Both the position numbers and the translations under genes were made by a program. This document shows, one piece after another, positions 13,783 to 21,215 of a stretch of 36,602 nt of DNA. Positions within the stretch are counted from its first letter, which is position 1. Each line of letters starts with the position of its first letter. The notes under the pieces were generated by a model that was not told where the DNA came from, did no database searches, and saw nothing but the letters and a program-made list of their open reading frames with translations. This DNA is from Butyrivibrio sp. INlla14 (lineage in GTDB: Bacteria > Bacillota > Clostridia > Lachnospirales > Lachnospiraceae), in assembly GCF_900102515.1 (NCBI RefSeq), contig NZ_FMVS01000034.1, positions 1-36,602 of the forward strand. Reading direction: 5' to 3'.

Positions 13783-15403
13783 ACAAAAATCCCCCTGTTG
13801 AGGTCATAAATACAAAGGATATAAATATCAAAAAGATAAACAAAAGTGACAGAAAAATCCTGCGAAGGTCCACAGATTCGTCTACTCTTTCTACTTTTGT
13901 AATTGCTCCAGTTGCTCCGCCAGTTTCATGCATCTTAGCTTTCCGTGATGAAGCTGGTCCAAAAACGTCCACTCCGTTCTCAAACAAAACACTGATCACA
14001 AAAACGATGATGCAGGAAATTGTTGCCAGGGCCATTCCGCCAAGAACATATGAGGAATCGGCAGCGTTTGGATTAAGGAGCACATTTCCAAAGCTCCACA
14101 TAAACTCTACGAGGTTAAAATGAAAGGCTGTTCTTGCAAGGCTTGCTATGCACTGGCCAAAGTCCTCAATCCTGTCAAAATACCAGCCAATATTAACTAT
14201 GATAAAGGTTCTGATGATTCTAAATACATGCACTCCCTTACTGTCACTCTTAATATGAAGTGCAGGGAAAACCTTACTAAATGCAGGTTCTAAAAGATCG
14301 CTAAGGGCGATCACGATACCGTTATAAAGTCCCCACCAAATGTAGTGACTCTCTGCTCCATGCCACAGGCCCACCAGAAAGAAGACAAGAATATTGGCAA
14401 TTCCAGCAGGAATCACTCTTCCAAAGTGATTTCCAAAGTGCTTGCTGCACCATTTTCCAAACTTCTGCATAGGCTTTAAAAGCGCAAAAGGATAGAAAAC
14501 ATAATCTCTCATGAATGCGCCAAGAGAAATATGCCATCTTCTCCAGAAATCTCCCAAAGATGTGGCAAAATATGGTTGCCTGAAGTTTGGCATCATCTCA
14601 AGATCAAACAAAAGCGCCACTCCCAGCACTATATCAATACCGCCTGAAAAATCCGCATACTGCTGAGCGGAATACATAAGTATTGCAAAGGCAATAAGCG
14701 CACCTGGCACAACATCCACTGGTGAACTGATCACAGCTTCAATGCTGTCTACAAGCATATTTGCAATGGCATACTTTTTCATTAGGCCATAAAGAATGAG
14801 CATAAGTGCCTTCTTTACCCTCTCACCATCTATCTTATGGGCTCTTTTAAGCTGCTCCCCTAGTTTGTCATATCTATTGATAGGTCCCTGGATCAGCTGT
14901 GGAAAAAAGGATACGAACAAGAGAAATCTGAAGTAGTTCTTTTCCGCCTGGTACTTATCCCCATAAACGTCAACAATATAGCTGATTGCCTGGAAGGTAT
15001 AAAAAGAAATTCCAAGAGGAAGAAGTAGCCCTGTGACAGGAGTAAATATCTTGAAGTACTTGATAAGCGCCAGTATTCCAAGATTAAGAATAAGAACAAG
15101 CCAGAGTACAAGCCTCTTTTTATTCTGGAATCTATTCTTGAGAGCCTTCTTATCCTCTTTGGTCAGCTCTTTGTTCTTCTTTAAAACCTTGTACTGCGCT
15201 GACAAATCACTTAGTTTCCTGCCTCCAAGCCATACGCTAAGTGAAGTTATCAGAATAAAAATGATGTTCCACTTGCCACAGATCAGATAAAAAGAAATAT
15301 TGGCTATCAGCAAAACTACCCACTGAAACCTCTCAGGCAGTCGGTAGTAAAAAATAAGTGCTATTAAAACAAATAATATATATGCCAGCGAAAAAAAATC
15401 CAT
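13769..15403 (-). CDS. MBOAT-family membrane acyltransferase, DltB/AlgI-like
   Basis: A polytopic membrane O-acyltransferase, 544 residues from the ATG at 15403, which follows GAGG at 9 bases. An in-frame ATG five codons earlier overlaps that site. Key motifs are FWRRWHISL (His291 counted from the chosen start) and GLWHG with the invariant MBOAT His348. It has about a dozen hydrophobic segments and a cytoplasmic lysine-rich loop at about 65-100. It would take the aminoacyl group from the carrier protein on the inside and pass it across the membrane to a cell-surface acceptor. It is the first gene of the operon. AlgI/PatB-type acetyltransferases look similar, but the ligase and carrier genes favour a DltB-like role. 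Confidence 0.92.
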   Translation of the reverse strand: MDFFSLAYILFVLIALIFYYRLPERFQWVVLLIANISFYLICGKWNIIFILITSLSVWLGGRKLSDLSAQYKVLKKNKELTKEDKKALKNRFQNKKRLVLWLVLILNLGILALIKYFKIFTPVTGLLLPLGISFYTFQAISYIVDVYGDKYQAEKNYFRFLLFVSFFPQLIQGPINRYDKLGEQLKRAHKIDGERVKKALMLILYGLMKKYAIANMLVDSIEAVISSPVDVVPGALIAFAILMYSAQQYADFSGGIDIVLGVALLFDLEMMPNFRQPYFATSLGDFWRRWHISLGAFMRDYVFYPFALLKPMQKFGKWCSKHFGNHFGRVIPAGIANILVFFLVGLWHGAESHYIWWGLYNGIVIALSDLLEPAFSKVFPALHIKSDSKGVHVFRIIRTFIIVNIGWYFDRIEDFGQCIASLARTAFHFNLVEFMWSFGNVLLNPNAADSSYVLGGMALATISCIIVFVISVLFENGVDVFGPASSRKAKMHETGGATGAITKVERVDESVDLRRIFLSLLFIFLIFISFVFMTSTGGFLYANF

Positions 15404-15440
15404 CCCGCAAAACCTCATTTACTCAAATTTCAACTATTGT

Positions 15441-15469
15441 ATAATACCATATTTTCCCCCTGTGCAGAA
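15441..15469 (-). promoter_or_regulatory. possible promoter of the dlt-like operon
   Basis: On the minus strand TTCTGC, a 17-bp spacer and TATTAT, about 30 bases upstream of the MBOAT ribosome site. The -35 is poor. Confidence 0.4.
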
Positions 15470-15639
15470 GTAGCCAGAATGGTACCTGGGGACGGAGTCA
15501 GTGGTCTATTTTGGCTGTGCGATCCTACCAAGGAAGATGGAACTGCGGCAGAATTGACGAGATGGGACTTTGAGCAGAGCACTTGGCGAGGTATTTTCGA
15601 GCCTAGTATGTAGCCACGCGGAAGATAGGGGCTTGCGAC

Positions 15640-15710
15640 GGTGCCGCAGGCACCTAGTCCTGACAAAAGCGCAGCTTTTGCCAGGAAACCCACGCAGCGA
15701 AGCTGCTGGG
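15640..15710. repeat. cluster of three short-loop hairpins
   Basis: Three successive stems: GGTGCC-GCA-GGCACC (15640-15654); CCTGACAAAAGC pairing with 15674-15685 around a GCA loop (11 of 12 pairs); and CCCACGCAGC with GCTGCTGGG around GAA (15689-15710). The third hairpin is repeated at the left end of the window. The layout resembles a REP-type intergenic repeat. The rest of 15470-15640 contains nothing I can identify. Confidence 0.6.
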
Positions 15711-15723
15711 TGAGAGTCCCCTT

Positions 15724-15778
15724 CCGCACAAAACAAAAAGGACCAACTCTTTCGAGTTGATCCTTTTGTTTCGTGCGG
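15724..15778 (-). terminator. palindromic terminator of tRNA-Leu(AAG), intact copy
   Basis: Arms of about 25 bases starting CCGCAC, with one A/G mismatch, one extra A and one C/T mismatch, and a TTTC loop. The right arm includes the acceptor end of the tRNA, so the palindrome mirrors the GTGCGG att core. The TCCTTTTTG stretch on the minus strand suits termination. Confidence 0.75.
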
Positions 15779-15857
15779 AAGAAGGGACTTGAACCCTCAC
15801 GATGTAAGCATCACAAGATCCTTAGTCTTGCTCGTCTGCCAATTCCGACACTTCCGC
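15774..15857 (-). tRNA. tRNA-Leu (anticodon AAG), second copy
   Basis: An 84-base class II tRNA with the same stems and anticodon loop (CTAAGGA) as the tRNA at 9544-9627. The only differences are 15783 and 15797, a compensated T-stem pair. It is followed by the complete 95-base flank, so it looks like an empty copy of the element's target. It lies 39 bases after tRNA-Leu(CAG) and is probably co-transcribed with it. Confidence 0.95.
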
Positions 15858-15896
15858 AAACCATATTGAATTCGCAGCCGCTCTAGTTGAATCTAG

Positions 15897-15979
15897 TGCA
15901 GGAGAAGGGACTTGAACCCTCATGTTGTTGCCAACACATGGACCTGAACCATGCGCGTCTGCCATTCCGCCACTCCTGC
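15897..15979 (-). tRNA. tRNA-Leu (anticodon CAG)
   Basis: An 83-base class II tRNA. It has a GCAGGAG/CTCCTGC acceptor stem, an anticodon stem-loop CATGG-TTCAGGT-CCATG giving CAG, a variable arm closed by a short hairpin and a TTCAAGT T-loop. It is first in a two-tRNA transcript with the tRNA at 15774-15857. Confidence 0.95.
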
Positions 15980-15993
15980 GAGCGACAAAAATT

Positions 15994-16022
15994 ATATTAT
16001 CACAACATTGAGAGTTTGTCTA
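15994..16022 (-). promoter_or_regulatory. promoter of the tRNA-Leu pair
   Basis: On the minus strand TAGACA (16017-16022), a 17-bp spacer and TAATAT, with an overlapping TATAAT 3 bases further on. It overlaps the last codons of the gene at 16000. Confidence 0.55.
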
Positions 16023-16332
16023 CAAACATCTCTAATTTTTTTATAACATCTGCAATAATCTTATATCTCATGGTCATATAAGCCGCCAAAACAGCCATAA
16101 TAGCAGCCAAACAGAAGCTAATAATTTTTCCTCCAAGAAGTCCTGCCGACAAAAAAATACTGGCGCAGATAAGAAAACCAACGATTCCAATAAGGATTCT
16201 GACAAGTTCCTGGTGCAAAATAGAAGTCTTAACCTGGAGATTTGTCTTTTCATCCATTATCTCCTCATCGGAAAGAACATCATAATCGAGCTTTTCAAAA
16301 TGTTTGAGATATTCCCTGAACCTTTTCTCCAT
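16000..16332 (-). CDS. small two-helix membrane protein
   Basis: A 110-residue protein from the ATG at 16332, the seventh codon of the longest frame, chosen for the GGGGAAT stretch before it. An acidic cytoplasmic N-terminus (about 45 residues) is followed by two hydrophobic helices (about 43-65 and 69-88) and a short basic helical tail. I do not recognise the family. It stands alone, downstream of a repeat-rich intergenic region. Function unknown. Confidence 0.75.
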   Translation of the reverse strand: MEKRFREYLKHFEKLDYDVLSDEEIMDEKTNLQVKTSILHQELVRILIGIVGFLICASIFLSAGLLGGKIISFCLAAIMAVLAAYMTMRYKIIADVIKKLEMFVDKLSML

Positions 16333-16358
16333 ATTCCCCGTCCTTAACAATCTAGCTT

Positions 16359-16571
16359 GTACGCATTTATGATTTTTGACGCCTATATCATTATGATATA
16401 CGAATTGCTTTGTTTCTTCGAAACTCTCGCAATTCTACAAATATTCGGAAACCGCTAATTTACTACGTAAATTGCTTATTCCTCATATTTGTTCGGGTCA
16501 TAAAGTCAAGATGCTTAACATGCAAGCATGTACGCATTTTGACTTTTGACACCTATATCATATTATACTAT
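16359..16571 (-). repeat. structured intergenic repeat with two related 42-bp ends
   Basis: Two related 42-base segments in direct orientation (16359-16400 and about 16530-16571) share GTACGCATTT, TTTTGAC and CCTATATCAT. Between them are nested perfect stems: GAATTGC (16402-16408) with 16429-16435 around a GTTTC/GAAAC hairpin, and ACAAATAT (16437-16444) with 16485-16492 around AATTTAC-TAC-GTAAATT. ACATGC-AA-GCATGT follows near 16518. The right copy overlaps the last codons of the gene at 16558. It resembles a dispersed structured element or a small RNA; its copy number elsewhere is unknown. Confidence 0.6.
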
Positions 16572-17313
16572 ATCCCGTTTCTTTTAGTAACCTAATATTG
16601 AATTCATCATTTCGGATAATCTCTAAATCCACCGATATTCCCTCCTGATCCAGAGCGCATTCGCCGCAAACATCTATGCCGATCACATCCCGCATTGAAA
16701 GCATCTCTTTTACAAAAGATAAAAGCTCATCCGCTGACATTTGCCCCTGATCCCAGTTGGTAATAAGCTCGTCCGTTGCCAATACGTCCTTGTCAATTGA
16801 AAGATACACTGGGTAATGAGGATCTACTCCCTTTGTTGAATCGTAAAAAAAAGCCCTGTTTCGGGCGTTTTCATCAAGCTTATCTATTAACCCCCTATCA
16901 GCGCCAATAACGTGAATATCCCGGACAAATTCGTTTTTCTCGATAACATCAAGAACCCAGCCGCCGCAAGATAAGATATCTCCAAACATCGGGGCCTGCA
17001 TATCCGGATGGTGATCTAGGACCACAAGGGAAAAAGGCTCTTTTACCTGCTCCAGCATGATGGCTGACATATAATGATAATTTCCATTGTCAATAAAGTG
17101 GATTCCATTTGGACTGATACCCCTTGAAGCTATCATTCCGCGGATCTGTTCCCTTGCGTAGTCATCACAAAAGCAATTGGTACCTGATATATTCTTCAGA
17201 TCTAGAAAATCGCAAAGATAAGAGCCTTTATCACCTCGATAAAAGCTCTCTGATTCATAAACACCTGTAAAATTAAAAACTGTAAGTTTATTCTCCATGT
17301 AGGTCCATCTCAT
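16558..17313 (-). CDS. arginase/agmatinase-fold protein
   Basis: A 251-residue protein of the ureohydrolase superfamily. LDHHPD (residues 99-104) corresponds to the DxHxD metal motif and LSIDKDVL (171-178) to the SxDxD metal motif. The DP that often follows in true arginases is absent, and the protein is shorter than typical arginases (about 300), so the substrate is uncertain; a guanidino or formimino compound is possible. The start overlaps the stop of the MecA-like gene (ATGA), showing translational coupling. A start five codons in (MENKL) is possible. Its operon with a stress-regulated adaptor is unusual. Confidence 0.85.
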   Translation of the reverse strand: MRWTYMENKLTVFNFTGVYESESFYRGDKGSYLCDFLDLKNISGTNCFCDDYAREQIRGMIASRGISPNGIHFIDNGNYHYMSAIMLEQVKEPFSLVVLDHHPDMQAPMFGDILSCGGWVLDVIEKNEFVRDIHVIGADRGLIDKLDENARNRAFFYDSTKGVDPHYPVYLSIDKDVLATDELITNWDQGQMSADELLSFVKEMLSMRDVIGIDVCGECALDQEGISVDLEIIRNDEFNIRLLKETGYSII

Positions 17314-18083
17314 CTAACAAGGTCTGATAAGTGTACTATTGCGTCCTCTCCAATGATGCAATCGCCGTGCTCAGCTATGAACATAGCCTCTGGCGAATTA
17401 ACTGTAAGCATCTGGGAATACTCAACACCTGCTCTTCTCATCTCATAAATAATGCTCTCATCAGCAGACATGAGCCCTGCCAGCATATAGTATCGTCCCT
17501 TATATTTATAAAGAGCTGAATCAACGATTGGAAGCCTCTGTACAACCTTAGAAAATCTCTTGGCCTCTTCAAACTCGTCAAACTCCATCATATAGCGGGC
17601 ATATTCTGTAAGGGGCTGGTACATGGCCTGTGTGCCTTCCATGCCGTTATCAAGTTCCGCATCTCTGCCGTAAATCCTGTTGATGGTATCTGTTACGTTA
17701 GTAATAACCTCATTGAGGGCAACACCTTTATCCCTGCCAGTCTTGGCCTTGATCTCGTCTACCCTCTCCTGAGTCAGCATCTTAAGGATAGTCTCGGCAG
17801 CACCTCTGATGCGGTCTGTTGCCTTCTGAATATCCTGATTACTCATCTTAACAGCAAAGATACGCACGCTTCCATCCATCATCATGTTCTTGCTCATCAT
17901 CATGACCTCAGTCTCGGGATCATAATCAAGCTGCGCTCCAACCTCTTTATTCAGCTGGGCAAAAAAGGAAGTAGTGTTCTCTGCGCCCTCTATAACTGCC
18001 TCTGGAGTAAGACCAATTTCATGAAGTTCTGATGCTGCGATACTACATTCTACAGTTGTCTCATTCATCTTAACTATAATCAC
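17310..18083 (-). CDS. MecA-like adaptor protein
   Basis: A 257-residue protein resembling MecA/YpbH, adaptors that bring substrates to the ClpC unfoldase for ClpP degradation. The N-terminal block (MNETTVECSIAASELHE) matches the MecA substrate-binding domain. A linker follows, then a C-terminal domain with an EFDEFEEAKRFSKVV stretch like the ClpC-binding domain. It starts at GTG 18083; an ATG five codons later is the alternative. The promoter at 18176-18203 is overlapped by a CIRCE element, so HrcA control and heat induction are predicted, in line with a proteostasis role. The arginase-fold gene follows, overlapping by 4 bases. Confidence 0.82.
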   Translation of the reverse strand: MIIVKMNETTVECSIAASELHEIGLTPEAVIEGAENTTSFFAQLNKEVGAQLDYDPETEVMMMSKNMMMDGSVRIFAVKMSNQDIQKATDRIRGAAETILKMLTQERVDEIKAKTGRDKGVALNEVITNVTDTINRIYGRDAELDNGMEGTQAMYQPLTEYARYMMEFDEFEEAKRFSKVVQRLPIVDSALYKYKGRYYMLAGLMSADESIIYEMRRAGVEYSQMLTVNSPEAMFIAEHGDCIIGEDAIVHLSDLVR

Positions 18084-18175
18084 AATGCATCATCTCCTCT
18101 CCTTGGAAATCTATCGCACCTGGTAAAAGATATCTCTAAAACAGGTACAATGACAGTTACTCCTTCTGTATAGTC

Positions 18176-18203
18176 ATTATATCACGAAAATTAGCACTGT
18201 CCA
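18176..18203 (-). promoter_or_regulatory. promoter of the mecA-like operon
   Basis: On the minus strand TGGACA (18198-18203), a 16-bp spacer and TATAAT (18176-18181). The -35 falls inside the CIRCE operator. Transcription would start near 18169, leaving a leader of about 85 bases. Confidence 0.75.
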
Positions 18204-18217
18204 CTCGAGAGTGCTAA
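18191..18217. promoter_or_regulatory. CIRCE operator (HrcA site)
   Basis: TTAGCACTG-N9-GAGTGCTAA against the consensus TTAGCACTC-N9-GAGTGCTAA: 17 of 18 arm positions match, with the exact 9-base spacer. It overlaps the promoter at 18176-18203, as expected for HrcA repression. Confidence 0.92.
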
Positions 18218-18383
18218 AAATTCTATGAATATTAGGAATTTTCTATATCTATTATATCGGATCGGATATTGAATTGCTTTATATACAAATGATGGAGACG
18301 ACAAAAAATTCTTTGACAGCTACTCCATATAATATATCCATATAAAATTACTTTAAATACTTGAGACTATATACCTCTAAAAG
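18218..18383. other. AT-rich intergenic stretch
   Basis: Between the CIRCE operator and the end of the sortase gene. I see AT-rich sequence with a few short imperfect repeats but no convincing terminator for the pilus operon and no gene. Confidence 0.5.
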
Positions 18384-19022
18384 TCACTTCCTGATATGTT
18401 TACTCTTTTCCGCAGCGTCAATAACATCAGGCACTTCTCCGATTTCTGTCATCTCACCTGTTGCTTCGCACCTTACTGTAACTCTATTTGCGCCTCCTAT
18501 AGTACAGGTAAAAAGAGTCAGGTCCCACTCTCCAGCTTCCATCTCATCCACATCGTAGGCTCCAAGAGTTTCAATATTTGCTACCTTATAATAAAAGCTT
18601 CGACCATTCATATCTGTGACAATAACATCATCACCTGTACTAAGCTGATTGAGATTTCCAAAATGCTCAGTATAGTTATGTCCAGCAATAATAAGATCAT
18701 TGTCGTACACAGAGCCCTTATATCTGCACACAGCATATCTTGCAGCCTTGCTGTCCCACTCGCTCTGAACTGGTAAAAGAAGTCCCAAAGCCGGAATCTG
18801 TACTGTGCCAATAAAGCTGTGTCCATCAACATCCACAACTGGCATGTCTCCAGAAAAATTAAGCACTGTACCAGGCATTTGTGCTATAACACCACTAAGA
18901 TATTCATCCGATGCATCTCCAGCATCAGCATTTTCCTTTAGATTACTATTTACTATAACTGCCGCCAGAATAATAAGCAGGGCTCCAACAGCAATATATA
19001 TGTATCCAGATTTCTTTTTCAA
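18384..19022 (-). CDS. sortase, second of the pilus locus
   Basis: A 212-residue membrane-anchored cysteine transpeptidase with an N-terminal helix (about 7-25) and an extracellular sortase barrel. The catalytic triad is visible: His115 in IIAGHNYTEHFG, Cys173 in LTLFTCT and Arg180 in GGANRVTV. It starts at TTG 19022 with AGGAG upstream. It is shorter than the class C sortase at 20203 and lacks a C-terminal membrane helix, so it may be the housekeeping-type enzyme that attaches finished pili to the wall. The exact class is not settled. It is the last gene of the pilus operon, 74 bases after the minor pilin. Confidence 0.9.
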   Translation of the reverse strand: MKKKSGYIYIAVGALLIILAAVIVNSNLKENADAGDASDEYLSGVIAQMPGTVLNFSGDMPVVDVDGHSFIGTVQIPALGLLLPVQSEWDSKAARYAVCRYKGSVYDNDLIIAGHNYTEHFGNLNQLSTGDDVIVTDMNGRSFYYKVANIETLGAYDVDEMEAGEWDLTLFTCTIGGANRVTVRCEATGEMTEIGEVPDVIDAAEKSKHIRK

Positions 19023-19096
19023 AACAATCTCCTATTTTCTATAGTAAACGCAAAACGCCATTGTAAGAATTTCTCCCCACAATAGCGTTCTATATT

Positions 19097-20179
19097 TTAA
19101 GCATTTTTACTGTTTGTCCTGATTCCCTTGAATATAAATATCACCCCAACTATTAAAAGAACAGGTACTGGCCACCACAACTGGCCTGTCTGAGGAAGCC
19201 TTCTCGCTCCTAAAACCTCTGGCAGATCTCTTATAGCGCCGAGAACTTCAGGAAGTGAAGGAATCTCTGGCTCACCAGGAGTATCTGGTGTTTCTGGTGT
19301 CTCTGGCGGTGTTTCCGGTGGATTATAAGTATTAGTAATCCTAAAGGTAGTTCCGCTAACAGTTACTGAATTAGTATAAGGAATATTGCCATTTATTATC
19401 TCTGCAAAGGTCCACTCATGGCCTTCTTCGTAGTTCCATGTATATCTCCAGTTATTACTCTGATCAAGTGTAACTTCTGTAAAAAGGACACCGTCGCAAT
19501 AAACAAGAACTGTAATGGATGCTGGTCTATAGTTCTCATAGCCTGCATCGTTCCAGGTCTTTAAAAGTTCATAAGTAATCTCGTGAGGAAGGTAAGTCCT
19601 GCTACACTTTACAAGTCCAATTACATCATATACAGGATTGACCCACTCATCATTCTCGTCAAGTCCTGGTACAGAAACAAGGAAGGATGAAAATGAATAG
19701 ATACAATCATCAACTCGTCTTGTAACACTGCCTACATAGTATAATCCAAGTTCTATGCCCTGGAAATGAGCAAGACCGCTCTCATCAGTAGCAACAGTAT
19801 AAGAAGGAGTTACATTATTCTGATATATATATCCACCAATTGATGTAGAAATCTCTTTCCATGTATCCTGACTCTTAATATTATTAAGATCCGTAACAGG
19901 GAAATTACTTATATTACTGTAAGTATCTACAAGAGTAAACTCACCATTTGCACTAATATCGGCCACTTTATAAATACTTACGTCAGTGCCGGAAATAGTA
20001 ACAAAGTTACTACTGCCCTCAGTCTCTTCACATCTGTACACAAGGGATAAATCTCCTGGAACAGAAAGATCAATAAGACCTCTAGCGCTTACCTGAAGCG
20101 GCAGCCCCAATATAACCAAGGCAAGTACCAGTAAAAAAGCTGGTATATTCAATTTTCGCCACAATAGTTTCATATTCAT
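19097..20179 (-). CDS. LPQTG-anchored minor pilin / surface protein
   Basis: A 360-residue sortase substrate. A signal peptide (about 1-33) is followed by a SpaA-like prealbumin domain, a Cna-B-type domain (from ELLKTWNDAGYENYRPA to FRITNTY), a Pro/Glu/Thr-rich wall-spanning stretch (about 287-315), LPQTG at 328, a hydrophobic helix and a basic tail. The ribosome site is GAGGAAGC. Its place after the class C sortase suggests the basal, wall-linking pilin. Its motif, LPQTG, differs from LPSTGG of the major pilin and the adhesin, which may direct it to a different sortase. Confidence 0.9.
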   Translation of the reverse strand: MNMKLLWRKLNIPAFLLVLALVILGLPLQVSARGLIDLSVPGDLSLVYRCEETEGSSNFVTISGTDVSIYKVADISANGEFTLVDTYSNISNFPVTDLNNIKSQDTWKEISTSIGGYIYQNNVTPSYTVATDESGLAHFQGIELGLYYVGSVTRRVDDCIYSFSSFLVSVPGLDENDEWVNPVYDVIGLVKCSRTYLPHEITYELLKTWNDAGYENYRPASITVLVYCDGVLFTEVTLDQSNNWRYTWNYEEGHEWTFAEIINGNIPYTNSVTVSGTTFRITNTYNPPETPPETPETPDTPGEPEIPSLPEVLGAIRDLPEVLGARRLPQTGQLWWPVPVLLIVGVIFIFKGIRTNSKNA

Positions 20180-20202
20180 AAAAGCTTCCTCATAATCGTA
20201 GT

Positions 20203-21054
20203 TTAAGCCTTCTTTTTCTTTCTGCGCCTAAACCACCTGGATGTAACTATAATATATGCTATAAAAGCAATCAATAGTATAGGTGCTCCGATAAATGGTG
20301 CTACCACTATATTTCCATATCTTGTAGCATCTGCCGGAACAATAAGCTTTGTTTCTTCATTATAATCAACACGCTTTGCTCTCACAAGGAGCCTATGGGT
20401 ATTGACACCATAAGGTGTACAAGTTACCAGCGTGACATATTCTTTATCATCTACTATCGCAAGATCACTTGTTTCTTCTGGTAATACAATATTTATCTGA
20501 TCTATCTGATAGGCAAAAGTCTGATCAAGTATATGAAGCAGGAATGTATCTCCCACTATCATCTGATCTAAGTCTGAAAAAAGTTTAGAGGATGGAAGTC
20601 CTCTGTGTCCTGACAGTACAGCGTGTGTACTAGTCTTCCCTGTAGGAAAAGAGGTACCTTCAAGATGTCCTATTCCCACCTGCAGAACAGTTTCCTCTGT
20701 CCCATGATAAATTGGAAGGTTAACTCCAATATTTTCAATTTCAATATAACCCATGATACCTGTTCCCGTAGGATCAAGTATACTTTCGTATTTGGCCTTT
20801 TCTTCATCAGTAAGCTTGAAGTTTAAAGGCTTTGAAGCAAGCTCTTTATTGTATTCATCTGCAGCCTGCCAGAATTTGGTGTAGTCTTCCTCTGAAATGG
20901 CCGCCATAGCCTCTTCGTAATTGGAAATTGCCCTACTCTGATTTTTTGAATTGATGTAATTACTAACTGAAGGATACAGGAATATCGCAAGTCCCGCCAA
21001 AAAAATCAGCCCAAATATTATGTTTGGTAATTGCTTTTTAAGCTTTTTATTCAT
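20203..21054 (-). CDS. class C sortase (pilin polymerase)
   Basis: A 283-residue pilin-specific sortase. An N-terminal helix (about 12-29), a barrel with His150 in LSGHRGLPSSKLF, Cys212 in TLVTCTPYGVNTHR and Arg221, then a C-terminal membrane helix and a basic tail, all typical of class C. An Asp-Pro pair at about 94-95 sits where class C enzymes have their active-site lid. It would join pilin subunits by isopeptide bonds between the LPSTGG threonine and a pilin lysine. It follows the major pilin after a 160-base gap containing a large hairpin (21085-21155). Confidence 0.94.
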   Translation of the reverse strand: MNKKLKKQLPNIIFGLIFLAGLAIFLYPSVSNYINSKNQSRAISNYEEAMAAISEEDYTKFWQAADEYNKELASKPLNFKLTDEEKAKYESILDPTGTGIMGYIEIENIGVNLPIYHGTEETVLQVGIGHLEGTSFPTGKTSTHAVLSGHRGLPSSKLFSDLDQMIVGDTFLLHILDQTFAYQIDQINIVLPEETSDLAIVDDKEYVTLVTCTPYGVNTHRLLVRAKRVDYNEETKLIVPADATRYGNIVVAPFIGAPILLIAFIAYIIVTSRWFRRRKKKKA

Positions 21055-21084
21055 CCTAATTCCATCAGCGATAAAACAAACTTT

Positions 21085-21155
21085 TTTGAATCAAATCTGT
21101 ACTTCCCGAAAGAGCCCCCGGCTCTTCCGGAAAATACAGCAAAACAAGATTCAAA
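21085..21155 (-). promoter_or_regulatory. large intercistronic hairpin between pilin and sortase genes
   Basis: TTTGAATC (21085-21092) pairs with 21148-21155, CTGTA pairs with TACAG inside it, and the tip is an 11-12-bp stem around AGAGCC/GGCTCT (near 21107-21127). On the transcribed strand it is followed by A residues, not a T run, so it is not a standard terminator. It may stabilise or process the upstream pilin mRNA, giving more pilin than sortase. Confidence 0.65.
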
Positions 21156-21215
21156 TATATATTTTTATCGTCAAAACTAATAAAACAAATTAACTTTTTT
21201 CAATAACCGGGTCGA

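Noticed and set aside
15430..15736. Open frames of 76 and 99 codons upstream of the MBOAT gene
   Set aside because: They run through the tRNA terminator palindrome and hairpin cluster and have no ribosome site or recognisable sequence.
1..15779. The 95-bp direct repeats as ends of one 15.6-kb island
   Set aside because: The 9.45-kb model explains more: a matching 7-bp core at 9543-9549, symmetric attP arms, the recombinase stop codon at the right end, and the missing tRNA body at the left repeat.
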